Below, piece after piece: positions 45,924 through 54,361 of a DNA stretch of 64,000 nt. The notes below the pieces were generated by a model, which ran no database searches, had not been told where the DNA came from, and saw only the letters and a program-made list of their open reading frames with translations. The position numbers were made by a program, and so were the translations under genes. Position 1 is the stretch's first letter. Each line of letters begins with the position of its first letter. This DNA comes from Mesorhizobium sp. B2-3-12. GTDB taxonomy: Bacteria > Pseudomonadota > Alphaproteobacteria > Rhizobiales > Rhizobiaceae. The stretch is taken from NCBI RefSeq assembly GCF_006442205.1, contig NZ_VFVR01000002.1, forward strand, positions 434,001 to 498,000, given 5' to 3'.

Positions 45924-46108
45924 GACAGGCCTCTCGGGGCAGGGCTTCGATGCGCGCATGACGTTCCCCGAACGGCACACGCATCGTCACGCAAGCCAGT
46001 ATCGTGCCACGCATGGCCTCAACGCGGTGAAAAGGCTGATAAGCGGTACAACCGAATGCAAACAGGGTTAGAAATTCCTTAACGGGCCGAGTGTATCGAC
46101 CCGCCGGC

Positions 46109-46870
46109 TCACGCGGCTGCGGAAATGTCCGTATCCAGCATCGTGAGGTTGCGGCCGGCATGCTTGGCCTGATAGAGGCGGCGGTCGGCGGCCCGCATCA
46201 GTTCGGAGACGTTGGCCTCCTCGCCGCAGACGGTGCCGCCAATGCTGACAGTGAGCGGAATGGTCCTTTCGTCGACCGGCCGGAAGCGGATCAGCTCGAC
46301 CTCGCGGCGAATGCGCTCGGCGACGCGTTTGGCCTCCTGCTCGGTGGCTCCGACCAGATACGCGCCGAACTCCTCGCCGCCGATGCGGCCGAGCACGTCA
46401 CCGTTGCGCACGCCGCGCTCGATGGCGCTGGCGATCAGCAGCAGCGCATCATCTCCGGTCAGGTGGCCGAAACTGTCATTGATCGCCTTGAAATGGTCGG
46501 CGTCGATGATCAGCAGCGCGCCGCGGTCGGACTTGCGCCGGGAGCCGTCCAGCGCGGCAAAGAAGCTCTCCCGGTTGAGCATGCCGGTCATGTCGTCGCG
46601 GCTCGCCTTTTCCGCCAGGCGGCGGTGCGCGGCGGCGAGCTGGGCATGGGCGCGGGCAAGTTCGCGATGCGCGTTCTTCAGCCTGTCGCTCTGCCAGAAC
46701 GTGCTGGCGCAGGCTGCCCAGGCAAGGACCAGCGGACAGAGGGTCGAGGTCAGCCAGATCGTGCGCGTTATCGGGAATCCCATGGCTGGGACGATGATCA
46801 ATGTCAGCAGGAGGGAAGCGGCTACGGAGGCGAAAGCGATGGCGGCGGATCTCAGTATAATGCTGTTCAT
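46109..46870 (-). CDS. Membrane diguanylate cyclase
   Basis: This 253-residue protein has two N-terminal transmembrane helices (about 6-33 and 36-56), a coiled-coil linker (LKNAHRELARAHAQLAAAHR), and a GGDEF domain with DDMTGMLNRESFF, LIIDADHFKAINDSFGHLTG and the active-site GRIGGEEFGAYL. An RNGD inhibitory I-site lies five residues before GGEEF, so it should be product-inhibited. Synthesis of c-di-GMP is expected. GGGGAG precedes the ATG at 46870. No EAL domain is present. Confidence 0.93.
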   Translation of the reverse strand: MNSIILRSAAIAFASVAASLLLTLIIVPAMGFPITRTIWLTSTLCPLVLAWAACASTFWQSDRLKNAHRELARAHAQLAAAHRRLAEKASRDDMTGMLNRESFFAALDGSRRKSDRGALLIIDADHFKAINDSFGHLTGDDALLLIASAIERGVRNGDVLGRIGGEEFGAYLVGATEQEAKRVAERIRREVELIRFRPVDERTIPLTVSIGGTVCGEEANVSELMRAADRRLYQAKHAGRNLTMLDTDISAAA

Positions 46871-47031
46871 CGCGAACTCCCCACAGGACTGTCTCTGTGC
46901 CAGCAAGCCCTGAAGGCCACCTTTCCCGGATGGTTAAAATTTGAATCGTCAGGCCATTTCTGCAACCTCAACGGGCAGAAGTTGTGGATAAAGTCCCTTT
47001 CGGAATCCCTGTTTCATGCCATAAGGAGCCC

Positions 47032-47736
47032 ATGACGACGCTTCCCGATCCCACCCGCTTCGCCCACGTCACCGACTGGGTGTTCGACCTCGACAACACG
47101 CTCTATCCGCACCACTCGAATCTGTTCTCGCAGATCGACGTCAAGATGACTGCCTATGTCGGGGAGTTGCTGGCGTTGCCGCGCGAGGAGGCGCGCAAGC
47201 TGCAGAAGGAGCTCTATCGCGAATATGGCACGACGCTGAACGGGCTGATGACGCGCCACGGCATCGATCCGGACGACTTTCTCGAGAAGGTCCATGACAT
47301 CGACTATTCGTGGCTGGTGCCAGATCCCGTCCTGGGCACCGCCATTCGCCAGCTTCCCGGCCGAAAGTTCATCTTCACCAATGGCGACCGCAGGCATGCC
47401 GAACGCACCGCTCGCCAGCTCGGCATCCTCGACCATTTCGACGACATCTTCGACATCGTCGCCGCCGGCCTCAATCCCAAGCCGGCGCGCCAGACCTACG
47501 AGAAGTTCGCCGAGCTGCACGCCGTCACCGGCCACAACGCGGTGATGTTCGAGGATCTCGCGCGCAACCTGGCGGTGCCTAAGTCGCTGGGCATGACCAC
47601 GGTTCTCGTGGTGCCGCGCAATTTCGAGCCGACCTTTTCCGAGATCTGGGAACGCGATCCGGCGCAGGAGGACGATGTCGACTATGTCACCGACGACCTG
47701 GCGACGTTTCTCACGGCGATTGTGGAGAAGGAGTAG
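47032..47736 (+). CDS. Pyrimidine 5'-nucleotidase (HAD superfamily)
   Basis: This 234-residue HAD hydrolase has motif I VFDLDNTLYPHHSNLF, motif II FIFTNGDRRHAERTA, motif III Lys around GLNPKPARQTYEKF and motif IV HNAVMFEDLARN. It matches the SDT1/pyrimidine 5'-nucleotidase subgroup, which dephosphorylates UMP and CMP. AAGGAG lies directly before the ATG at 47032. It is convergent with the LOG-family gene, with a large inverted repeat between them. Confidence 0.9.
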   Translation: MTTLPDPTRFAHVTDWVFDLDNTLYPHHSNLFSQIDVKMTAYVGELLALPREEARKLQKELYREYGTTLNGLMTRHGIDPDDFLEKVHDIDYSWLVPDPVLGTAIRQLPGRKFIFTNGDRRHAERTARQLGILDHFDDIFDIVAAGLNPKPARQTYEKFAELHAVTGHNAVMFEDLARNLAVPKSLGMTTVLVVPRNFEPTFSEIWERDPAQEDDVDYVTDDLATFLTAIVEKE

Positions 47737-47874
47737 GGGAATTAGGGAATTGGAGAACTGAGGAACTGAGGAACTGAGGAACGATCCGGCCCCCTTTTTT
47801 CTTCAATTCTTCAATTCTTCAATTCTTCAGTTCTTCAATTCCCCAGTTCAATTCCCCAGTTCCCACCCCTACTC
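47731..47874. repeat. Giant imperfect inverted repeat at convergent gene ends
   Basis: GAGTAGGGG (47731-47739) is the perfect inverse of CCCCTACTC (47866-47874), and the space between is filled with GAACTGAGG units on the left and CTTCAATT/CCCCAGTTC units on the right. These pair as a long imperfect hairpin with arms of about 55 bases. Both convergent genes end with GAG-TAG inside the arms. It includes a 9-bp tandem repeat (GAACTGAGG, 3 copies). Confidence 0.75.
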
Positions 47875-48714
47875 CCCTAACTTGTAAAACCGGCTGATGA
47901 TGCCCCAGGCCTCGTCGGCCGTGTCGACGAAATCGATGATGTCCTGGTCGCCGGGGCTGATCGTGCCCTGCTCGGCGAGGAAGTCGAGGTCGATCGCCCG
48001 CTTCCAGAAGGACTTGCCAAACAGGATCACCGGCACGCGCTCCATGCGCCCGGTCTGGATCAAGGTCAGGGTCTCGAAGAACTCGTCCATCGTGCCGAAG
48101 CCGCCGGGAAACACCGCCACCGCCTTGGCGCGCATGACGAAGTGCATCTTGCGGATGGCGAAATAGTGGAAGTTGAAGCACAGTTCCGGCGTCACATAGG
48201 CGTTCGGCGCCTGCTCGTGCGGCAGCACGATGTTGAGCCCGATCGACGGCGCGCCGACATCGTCGGCGCCGCGGTTTCCGGCTTCCATGACACCTGGACC
48301 GCCACCGGTCACCACGACGTATTCACGGTAATATGAGGCGGCCGACTGCTGCGAGCAGAGGCGGGCGAATTTGCGCGCCTCCTCGTAATATTTGCTGTTT
48401 TCCTCTAGGTTCTTCTTCTGCGTCTCGTTCTTGGCCGCCCAGGCCTCGCCACCGGGCTCCGGCAGACGCGCGCCGCCGAACAGGATCACCGTCGAACGGA
48501 TGCCACGCTCGGCCAGGATCATTTCCGGTTTCAGCAATTCGAGCTGCAGCCGGACCGCGCGCAGTTCGCGGCGCGTCATGAAGTCGGGATCGTTCCAGGC
48601 CAGGCGATAGGTCTCGGCCCGCGTTTGCGGCGTGTCCGGCACGCTTTTCGACCGCTCCAGATCCTCGTCCGAATGCGGCAGCGGCGTCCATCCCGCCTTT
48701 TCCATGGGAGTCAT
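47869..48714 (-). CDS. LOG family protein (Rossmann-fold, TIGR00730 type)
   Basis: This 281-residue protein has the LOG signature pair GGGPGVMEAGNRGADD and FPGGFGTMDEFFETLTL (PGGxGTxxE), used by cytokinin-activating phosphoribohydrolases to cleave nucleoside 5'-monophosphates. It is longer at the N-terminus than plant and short bacterial LOGs (about 70 extra residues) and belongs to the larger class once called lysine decarboxylase-like; no decarboxylase activity should be assumed. Starts at 48714 (ATG) or 48723 (GTG) are possible. In rhizobia such proteins are candidates for cytokinin production, which is inference here. Confidence 0.88.
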   Translation of the reverse strand: MTPMEKAGWTPLPHSDEDLERSKSVPDTPQTRAETYRLAWNDPDFMTRRELRAVRLQLELLKPEMILAERGIRSTVILFGGARLPEPGGEAWAAKNETQKKNLEENSKYYEEARKFARLCSQQSAASYYREYVVVTGGGPGVMEAGNRGADDVGAPSIGLNIVLPHEQAPNAYVTPELCFNFHYFAIRKMHFVMRAKAVAVFPGGFGTMDEFFETLTLIQTGRMERVPVILFGKSFWKRAIDLDFLAEQGTISPGDQDIIDFVDTADEAWGIISRFYKLGE

Positions 48715-48792
48715 CAAATCCACCCGTCCAATTCCTTCACTTACGTCGTCCCGTGACGCAGCCGCGATTGACCCTCATTAAGCCTTAACATA

Positions 48793-48879
48793 AGCAGGTT
48801 CCGCAAACGTGTCCGGCGGTTTTGCGACAAGAACCTGCTACATGCAAAGACCCAGGCATGCAAAGCATGCCAGGGGTCC
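48793..48879 (+). promoter_or_regulatory. Structured 5' leader upstream of dapD
   Basis: Hairpin A: AGCAGGTTC (48793-48801) pairs with GAACCTGCT (48831-48839), with an inner CGCAAA/TTTGCG stem (48802-48807, 48821-48826) and an ACAA bulge. Hairpin B: GGCATGC (48855-48861)-AAA-GCATGCC (48865-48871), extended outward by ACCC/GGGGT. Both lie 60-150 bases before the dapD start. No known riboswitch class was recognised. Confidence 0.5.
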
Positions 48880-48939
48880 GCGCGACTTTAAAACAGGTTA
48901 AGGCGCAGCCCCTTAACAGCTTGGTAATGGAGCAAATTC

Positions 48940-49794
48940 ATGTCGAAGCCCGATCTGGCGAGCCTCGAAAAGACCATCGACAAGGCCTTCGAGGAACGCG
49001 ACGCCATTTCGACCGCGACCCGCGGCGAAGTGCGCGACGCCATCCAGGCGGCGCTCGACCTGCTCGACCACGGCACCGTCCGGGTCGCCGAGCGGCAGGC
49101 CGACGGCAAATGGCATGTCAATCAGTGGCTGAAGAAGGCGGTGCTGCTCTCCTTCCGGCTCAATCCGATGGAAATCATCAAGGGCGGCCCCGGCGAGGCC
49201 GTGTGGTGGGACAAGGTAGCGTCCAAGTTCGACGGCTGGAGCGCCGTCGATTTCGAAAAGGCTGGCTTCCGCGCCGTGCCGTCGTCGATCGTGCGCCGTT
49301 CGGCCTATGTCGCACCGGGCGCCGTTTTGATGCCGTCCTTCGTCAATGTCGGCGCCTATGTCGATAGCGGCACCATGGTCGACACCTGGGCCTCGGTCGG
49401 CTCCTGCGCCCAGATCGGCAAGAACGTCCACCTTTCGGGCGGCGTCGGCATCGGCGGCGTGCTGGAGCCGATGCAGGCCGGCCCGACCATCATCGAGGAT
49501 AACTGCTTCATCGGCGCGCGCTCCGAAGTCGTCGAGGGCTGCATCGTGCGCGAAGGCTCGGTGCTCGGCATGGGCGTTTTCATCGGCCAGTCGACCAAGA
49601 TCGTCGACCGCGCAACCGGCGAGATCTTCTATGGCGAGGTGCCGCCGAATTCCGTCGTCGTCGCCGGCTCGATGCCGGGCAAGGCGTTTCCGAACAACGA
49701 GCCGGGTCCGGGCCTCTACTGCGCCGTCATCGTCAAGCGCGTCGACGCCAAGACCCGCTCCAAGACCTCGATCAACGAATTGCTGCGCGATTGA
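48940..49794 (+). CDS. dapD: 2,3,4,5-tetrahydropyridine-2,6-dicarboxylate N-succinyltransferase
   Basis: This 284-residue enzyme performs the succinylation step of lysine and diaminopimelate synthesis. It has an N-terminal helical domain (about 1-100, with [18 protein letters not shown]) and a left-handed beta-helix with the DapD hallmarks [39 protein letters not shown] and [21 protein letters not shown] precedes the start. It shares the lysine pathway with dapE 3 kb downstream, although small membrane protein genes lie between them. Confidence 0.96.
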   Translation: MSKPDLASLEKTIDKAFEERDAISTATRGEVRDAIQAALDLLDHGTVRVAERQADGKWHVNQWLKKAVLLSFRLNPMEIIKGGPGEAVWWDKVASKFDGWSAVDFEKAGFRAVPSSIVRRSAYVAPGAVLMPSFVNVGAYVDSGTMVDTWASVGSCAQIGKNVHLSGGVGIGGVLEPMQAGPTIIEDNCFIGARSEVVEGCIVREGSVLGMGVFIGQSTKIVDRATGEIFYGEVPPNSVVVAGSMPGKAFPNNEPGPGLYCAVIVKRVDAKTRSKTSINELLRD

Positions 49795-49866
49795 TCTTTC
49801 AGCCCGGCAAGCGCACCTTCCGCCGGCGCGACGATCGGTCGCGCTGGTTCAACATGGAGGGGTGAC

Positions 49867-50220
49867 ATGGACTGGAAATATCTGCTGACCAGCTATGAGG
49901 GCCGCATCAACCGCGCAAAATTCTGGGCATGCGTGGGCGTCATTTTCGTCGGCGCGGTGATCGCGATGATCCTCGACAACATACTGGGCACCACATTCAA
50001 CCAGATGCCTTACGGCTTTATCTATTTGCTCTACTCGCTCGCCATGCTCTATTCGATCTTCGCCGTCTATGCCAAGCGTTGGCATGATCGCGACAAATCC
50101 GGCTGGTGGACCCTGATCATCCTGGTGCCTGTCATCGGCGCGATCTGGTTCCTGGTGGAGTGCGGCATTCTCGAGGGCACCAAGGGTGCCAATCAATACG
50201 GACCGGACCCGCTTGCCTGA
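49867..50220 (+). CDS. DUF805 family membrane protein
   Basis: This 117-residue protein starts MDWKYLLTSYEGRINRAKFW, the R-x-x-R-x-x-F/Y-W motif of DUF805 proteins, with three or four transmembrane helices and the conserved YAKRWHDRDKSGWWTL loop. Function unknown. ATGGAGGGGTGAC lies before the ATG. The following gene is a second member of the same family. Confidence 0.88.
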   Translation: MDWKYLLTSYEGRINRAKFWACVGVIFVGAVIAMILDNILGTTFNQMPYGFIYLLYSLAMLYSIFAVYAKRWHDRDKSGWWTLIILVPVIGAIWFLVECGILEGTKGANQYGPDPLA

Positions 50221-50590
50221 CAGATCAGATCTCACCTGGCTTTTCTTCAAGACATCGGGCCGCGTCAGCCGCGCGGCCTATTTCCTCGGCGGATTGCTCG
50301 TCGCCATAATCCAGGCGTTCCCGCTGTACCGTTTCACACTGGTGCCGGAGGGCTCGCCCGAGAGCAACATGTGGTCGTTCATCTTCTTCATCGCCTTCAT
50401 CGCGTCGCTGTGGTCCAACATCGCGCTGGCGGTGAAGCGGCTGCACGACCTCGACAAGCCGGGCATTGCCGCGCTGATCCTGTTCGTGCCGGTCGTGTCG
50501 ATTGTCGCCTTTATTGTCTTGTGCCTGTTTCCAGGGCAGCCTGGACCCAATCGCTATGGCCGGCGCACCAACGAGCCGGCGCAACCCTGA
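50186..50590 (+). CDS. DUF805 family membrane protein, second copy
   Basis: This protein (up to 134 residues) has FFKTSGRVSRAAYFLGGLLV at the start and the loop LAVKRLHDLDKPGIAAL, matching the adjacent DUF805 protein, with several hydrophobic helices and a GPNRYG end. It overlaps the first gene by 35 bases if the GTG at 50186 is used, or by 8 if the TTG at 50213 is used; the second would give a more typical N-terminus. The two genes look like a tandem duplication that has diverged. Function unknown. Confidence 0.8.
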   Translation: MPINTDRTRLPDRSDLTWLFFKTSGRVSRAAYFLGGLLVAIIQAFPLYRFTLVPEGSPESNMWSFIFFIAFIASLWSNIALAVKRLHDLDKPGIAALILFVPVVSIVAFIVLCLFPGQPGPNRYGRRTNEPAQP

Positions 50591-50620
50591 GGCCCGATTC
50601 ATGGGGTCGGATATCTCGCC

Positions 50621-51394
50621 ATGCGCTACCGCACGCTTGATCCGAAACTGATCATCGAAACCGCCGAGCGGCTTGAAGGCCGCGTCGCCGAGCGTTTCCC
50701 GGACGCCGGGTTGCGCGGCGTCGCGGCCGAACTGGTGTCGCTGTCGCGCGATCTGGCCAAGGCGGCTCAGGCGCTCGAAGCGCCGATCTGGTGGCTGCGC
50801 GGCATTATCGTCGCGGCCGTCATCGCCGGCGCGTTGATCTTCCTGTTCGTCGGCACCATCCTGCCGCTCATTCACATCTCCCAGGCCGACGACGCGGTGC
50901 AGTCGGTGCAAGGCATCGAAGCCACGATCAACATGATCATCCTCGCCGTGCTCGGCTTCCTCGCCCTGATCCGCACCGAGGAGCGCATCAAGCGCAAGCA
51001 GGTGTTTCGCCAGCTGCATGGCCTCAGATCGCTGATCCACGTCATCGACATGCACCAGTTGACCAAGGATCCGGCGGCGCTGTCGGCCAGTTTCAAGCCG
51101 ACCTCGCACTCTCCGGCGCGCATCACCAATGCCCCGGATCTCGCGCGCTATCTCGACTATTGCTCCGAAATGCTGTCGATCACCGGCAAGATCGCGGCGC
51201 TGTTCGCTCAGTCCGTCAATGACGACGTGGTGATCGACGGCGTCAACGATATCGAGAACCTGGCGTCCAACCTGTCGCGAAAGATCTGGCAGAAGATCAC
51301 GCTGATCGAGAGCCATCCGGCGGCGCTACCTGTCGCGGCGCCAGGCCCGGCGAGCCAAGCCGTTCGGCTTCCGCCGCGCGCACCAAGGCGCTGA
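50621..51394 (+). CDS. Conserved membrane protein of unknown function
   Basis: This 257-residue protein has two hydrophobic helices (about 58-82, WWLRGIIVAAVIAGALIFLFVG in part, and 104-116) between helical cytoplasmic parts: DPKLIIETAERLEGRVAERF before and KRKQVFRQLHGLRSLIHVID after. The C-terminal half is predicted to be helical and ends in an Ala/Pro-rich tail. No domain was recognised. Its last 98 bases overlap the end of the convergent ketopantoate reductase-like gene. Confidence 0.75.
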   Translation: MRYRTLDPKLIIETAERLEGRVAERFPDAGLRGVAAELVSLSRDLAKAAQALEAPIWWLRGIIVAAVIAGALIFLFVGTILPLIHISQADDAVQSVQGIEATINMIILAVLGFLALIRTEERIKRKQVFRQLHGLRSLIHVIDMHQLTKDPAALSASFKPTSHSPARITNAPDLARYLDYCSEMLSITGKIAALFAQSVNDDVVIDGVNDIENLASNLSRKIWQKITLIESHPAALPVAAPGPASQAVRLPPRAPRR

Positions 51395-52349
51395 CCCGCC
51401 GGATCGTCGGCGCCGGCGTGCCGGCTTTTTCGGCCAGTAGCAAGACAGCACCCTGCAGTTCGTCGATCTCGGTCGGCCGGCCACGCTGCAAATCGTCCCA
51501 CATCGACGAGCGGGCCTCGGGGTCGATAGCCAGCATGCGCCGCGCCAGCAATTTGAACAGCCAGTCGGGCAACCTCAGCACTGTCGGCAGCAGCGCTGGC
51601 CGCAGGCCGGCGATGCGCGCCGGCTCGATGCCGGAAGCCTTCATCGCCCGCAAGGCCTCGTCGATCTGGCCGGCCAGGATCAGCCGCCAGCGCCTGTCGG
51701 CGAGTTCGGTCGCCAGCGGCAGGTCCGACAGCGCCACCAGCGCATTGTTCAGGTTCATCAGCAGCTTGCCCCACAGCACGGCCTTCATGTCGCCATGCGT
51801 TTCGACGGCGAGGCCATCGACATCAAGAAAACCGGCGATATCGAGAAGCCCGGCAGGTCCCCGGTCCTCGACCATTACGTTGCCGTCGCTGGCACGGTGG
51901 ACGCGCAGCGGCGGTTCGCCGTCGGGCGACTGCACGACATTGAACGGCACCATGCCGGCCAGCACCGTTCGTTGGCCAAGCGCGGCGCGCAGCCTGTCGG
52001 CATTGTCGACGCCGTTCTGCAGGCTCACCACCACGGCTTCGGGACGGGCATGGGCCTTGATCAGTGCCGCCATATCCTGCGTCGCGCCGCTCTTGACGGT
52101 GACCAGGATCACATCGGCCTCCGGCAAGGCAGCGGCCGGATCGGTGGTGACGACGAGCTGTTCCGGCTTGATCAGGCGATCACGGCCCTCCAGGTCGCTG
52201 ACACGCAATCCGCCCTGCCGCAACGCTGCCTCGATGCGCGGCCGGGCGAGCAGGACAACCTGTCGCCCGGCGAGTGCCAGGCAGCCGCCGGCATAACAGC
52301 CAATGCTGCCGGCGCCGGCAATGACGATCCTGTTTCCCCCGTTTGCCAT
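51297..52349 (-). CDS. Ketopantoate reductase family protein
   Basis: This 350-residue NADPH-dependent reductase has the N-terminal Rossmann motif IVIAGAGSIGCYAGGCLALA (GxGxxG), VSLQNGVDNADRLRAAL and the catalytic Lys in HGDMKAVLWGKLLMNLNNAL, which lie in the ApbA domains typical of 2-dehydropantoate 2-reductase (panE). It is longer than E. coli PanE (about 300 residues) and resembles the paralogs of unknown substrate common in rhizobia, so pantothenate synthesis is not certain. The start at 52349 (MANGGNR) is chosen for its normal N-terminus. Confidence 0.88.
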   Translation of the reverse strand: MANGGNRIVIAGAGSIGCYAGGCLALAGRQVVLLARPRIEAALRQGGLRVSDLEGRDRLIKPEQLVVTTDPAAALPEADVILVTVKSGATQDMAALIKAHARPEAVVVSLQNGVDNADRLRAALGQRTVLAGMVPFNVVQSPDGEPPLRVHRASDGNVMVEDRGPAGLLDIAGFLDVDGLAVETHGDMKAVLWGKLLMNLNNALVALSDLPLATELADRRWRLILAGQIDEALRAMKASGIEPARIAGLRPALLPTVLRLPDWLFKLLARRMLAIDPEARSSMWDDLQRGRPTEIDELQGAVLLLAEKAGTPAPTIRRVSALVRAAEAERLGSPGLAPRQVAPPDGSRSA

Positions 52350-52474
52350 CTCTTGCTCCGCACCAGTCCGACTATACGACATGAAAACCATAATGTCGGC
52401 GGCATCGTCGGCGATAGGGCTGGCCCCTACGTCTGGCCGTGACAGGCCCTCAGCTTTCGACTATCGCTTTTGCC

Positions 52475-53668
52475 ATGACGCTGCCGACCGATCCCGCCGC
52501 AAACCTTGCCTCCCTCATCCGCTGTGCCTCGGTGACCCCAGCCGAAGGCGGCGCGCTCACCGCGCTGGAGGCGATGCTGAAACCGCTCGGCTTCCTCGTC
52601 GACCGGCCGGTGTTCTCCGAGGACGGCACGCCCGATATCGAGAACCTCTATGCAAGGCGTTCCGGCAACGGCCCGCATCTGATGTTCGCCGGCCATACAG
52701 ACGTGGTGCCGGTCGGCGACGAAGCCGCCTGGACGCATCCGCCCTTCGCCGCAGAGATCGCCAATGGCGAGATGTATGGCCGCGGCGCGGTCGACATGAA
52801 GGGCGGCATTGCCTGTTTCATCGCGGCGGTGGCGCGCCATGTCGAAGAGAAGGGCGGCCCGAAGGGCTCGGTCTCGCTGCTGATCACCGGCGACGAGGAA
52901 GGGCCGGCCATCAACGGCACGGTCAAGCTGCTCGAATGGGCCGCGTCCAAAGGCGAGAAATGGGACGCCTCGATCGTCGGCGAGCCGACCAATCCGGATG
53001 CGCTCGGCGACATGATCAAGATCGGCCGGCGCGGCTCGATGTCGGGCGGCATCACCGTCAATGGCCGCCAGGGGCACGCAGCCTATCCGCAGCTCGCCGA
53101 CAATCCGGTGCGCGGGCTGATGAGCCTCGTCGACGCCTTGCTGCATCCCGTCTTCGACAAGGGCACGAAGGATTTCCAACCGACCAATCTGGAGGTGACC
53201 TCCATCGATGTCGGCAACCCGGCCACCAACGTCATCCCGGCCAAGGCGACCGCCACCTTCAACATCCGCTTCAACGACAGCTGGACGGCCGAGACGGTCC
53301 AGGCGGAAATCCACAACCGCCTCGACCAGGCGGCAGGGCGCAAGAAGTACCGGCCAGGCAAGACAACGCCGGTCGACTATGAGCTGGTCTGGCGCGACCG
53401 GCCAAGCCATGTCTTCCTGACCCGCGACGACAGGTTGGTCGAGACGCTGAGCGGTTCGGTCGGCGCGGTGGTCGGCAAAAAGCCGGCTTTGTCCACCTCC
53501 GGCGGCACATCGGATGCGCGTTTCATCAAGGATCATTGTCCGGTGGTCGAGTTCGGCCTGGTCGGCAAGACCATGCACATGGTCGACGAGCGTGTCGCCA
53601 TCGCCGATCTCGAAACGCTGACTCAAATCTACCAGCGCTTCATCGAAGACTGGTTCGGACAGGGCTGA
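52475..53668 (+). CDS. dapE: Succinyl-diaminopimelate desuccinylase
   Basis: This 397-residue M20 family zinc peptidase of the lysine pathway has the metal ligands in [26 protein letters not shown] (Asp), and the catalytic/metal Glu pair in [13 protein letters not shown], with the dimerisation domain around [17 protein letters not shown] and a C-terminal HMVDERVAI. The ATG at 52475 gives the usual N-terminus. It acts two steps after DapD. Confidence 0.95.
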   Translation: MTLPTDPAANLASLIRCASVTPAEGGALTALEAMLKPLGFLVDRPVFSEDGTPDIENLYARRSGNGPHLMFAGHTDVVPVGDEAAWTHPPFAAEIANGEMYGRGAVDMKGGIACFIAAVARHVEEKGGPKGSVSLLITGDEEGPAINGTVKLLEWAASKGEKWDASIVGEPTNPDALGDMIKIGRRGSMSGGITVNGRQGHAAYPQLADNPVRGLMSLVDALLHPVFDKGTKDFQPTNLEVTSIDVGNPATNVIPAKATATFNIRFNDSWTAETVQAEIHNRLDQAAGRKKYRPGKTTPVDYELVWRDRPSHVFLTRDDRLVETLSGSVGAVVGKKPALSTSGGTSDARFIKDHCPVVEFGLVGKTMHMVDERVAIADLETLTQIYQRFIEDWFGQG

Positions 53669-53673
53669 CCAGC

Positions 53674-54306
53674 ATGCTTTCGGCGGACGAAACCCAAGCT
53701 TCGCTGACGGGCGCCTGGCGGCTGATGCTCGGCAAGGTCGACGGCCTGCGCCTGCTCGACCTGTCGGCGGATGGTTTCTGGAACTCGTTCTTCGCCATCA
53801 TCGTCGCGGCTCCGGCGCTCATCGTCGGCTGGGTCGGCATCGCCAACGAGATCGGCGACCCCGATGCCTTCGCCGGCCGCTTCTCCATGCTGGTGCGCCT
53901 GGCGACGGTCGATATCGGCTCCTGGGTGCTGCCGTTGGTGGCGCTAGCCTTGGTGGCGCCGCGCGCCGGCATTGGCGGGCGCTTCGTCCACTATGTCGTC
54001 GCCAGCAACTGGGCCTCGGCAATCACCGCCTGGCTGATGCTGCCCTCGGCGCTGATCAGGCTCTTCCTGTCGTCGGCAAGCCAGGTCTCGAGCCTGGTGT
54101 CGCTGCTGTTGTTTGCCCTGTCGATGGTGCTGACCTGGCGCATGACCAATGTCACGATCGGCAAGGGGGCAGCCGTCGGCACAGCCGTTTTCGTCGGCAT
54201 GTTCATCGCTTCGCTGCTGGTGTTGTTCGGGCTGCAGATGGTGCTCGGCATCAGCGTGCCGGACGATGTCGGGGCGCAGAGCCTGTCGGGACTCTATCCG
54301 GGGTAG
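53674..54306 (+). CDS. Integral membrane protein of unknown function
   Basis: This 210-residue protein has five likely transmembrane helices and an N-terminal polar segment MLSADETQASLTGAWRLMLG followed by KVDGLRLLDLSADGFWNSF. It starts 5 bases after dapE and may share its transcript. The pattern is weakly similar to Yip1-like integral membrane proteins, but no firm domain can be claimed. It ends next to tandem palindromes and converges with truA. Confidence 0.75.
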   Translation: MLSADETQASLTGAWRLMLGKVDGLRLLDLSADGFWNSFFAIIVAAPALIVGWVGIANEIGDPDAFAGRFSMLVRLATVDIGSWVLPLVALALVAPRAGIGGRFVHYVVASNWASAITAWLMLPSALIRLFLSSASQVSSLVSLLLFALSMVLTWRMTNVTIGKGAAVGTAVFVGMFIASLLVLFGLQMVLGISVPDDVGAQSLSGLYPG

Positions 54307-54323
54307 GCTGGGTGCTTGTCTCC

Positions 54324-54361
54324 GATGGAACCGGGTTCCATCGATGGAACGGGGTTCCATC
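54324..54361. repeat. Two tandem 19-bp perfect palindromes
   Basis: GATGGAAC-CGG-GTTCCATC (54324-54342) and GATGGAAC-GGG-GTTCCATC (54343-54361) follow each other directly. They fill the gap between the convergent membrane protein gene and truA; the second touches the truA stop codon. There is no T run. They could end transcription in both directions or bind a protein. Confidence 0.8.

Noticed and set aside
46983-46991. TGTGGATAA, a perfect DnaA-box match on the minus strand
   Set aside because: A single box with no cluster, AT-rich unwinding region or dnaA gene nearby, so it does not support an origin. A lone box occurs by chance.
47742-47870. CRISPR-like array
   Set aside because: Units are 8-10 bases, directly abutting and imperfect, with no spacers and no cas genes.
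47869-48714. Lysine decarboxylase
   Set aside because: An old database name for this family; the PGGxGTxxE motif is that of LOG phosphoribohydrolases, and no pyridoxal phosphate site is present.
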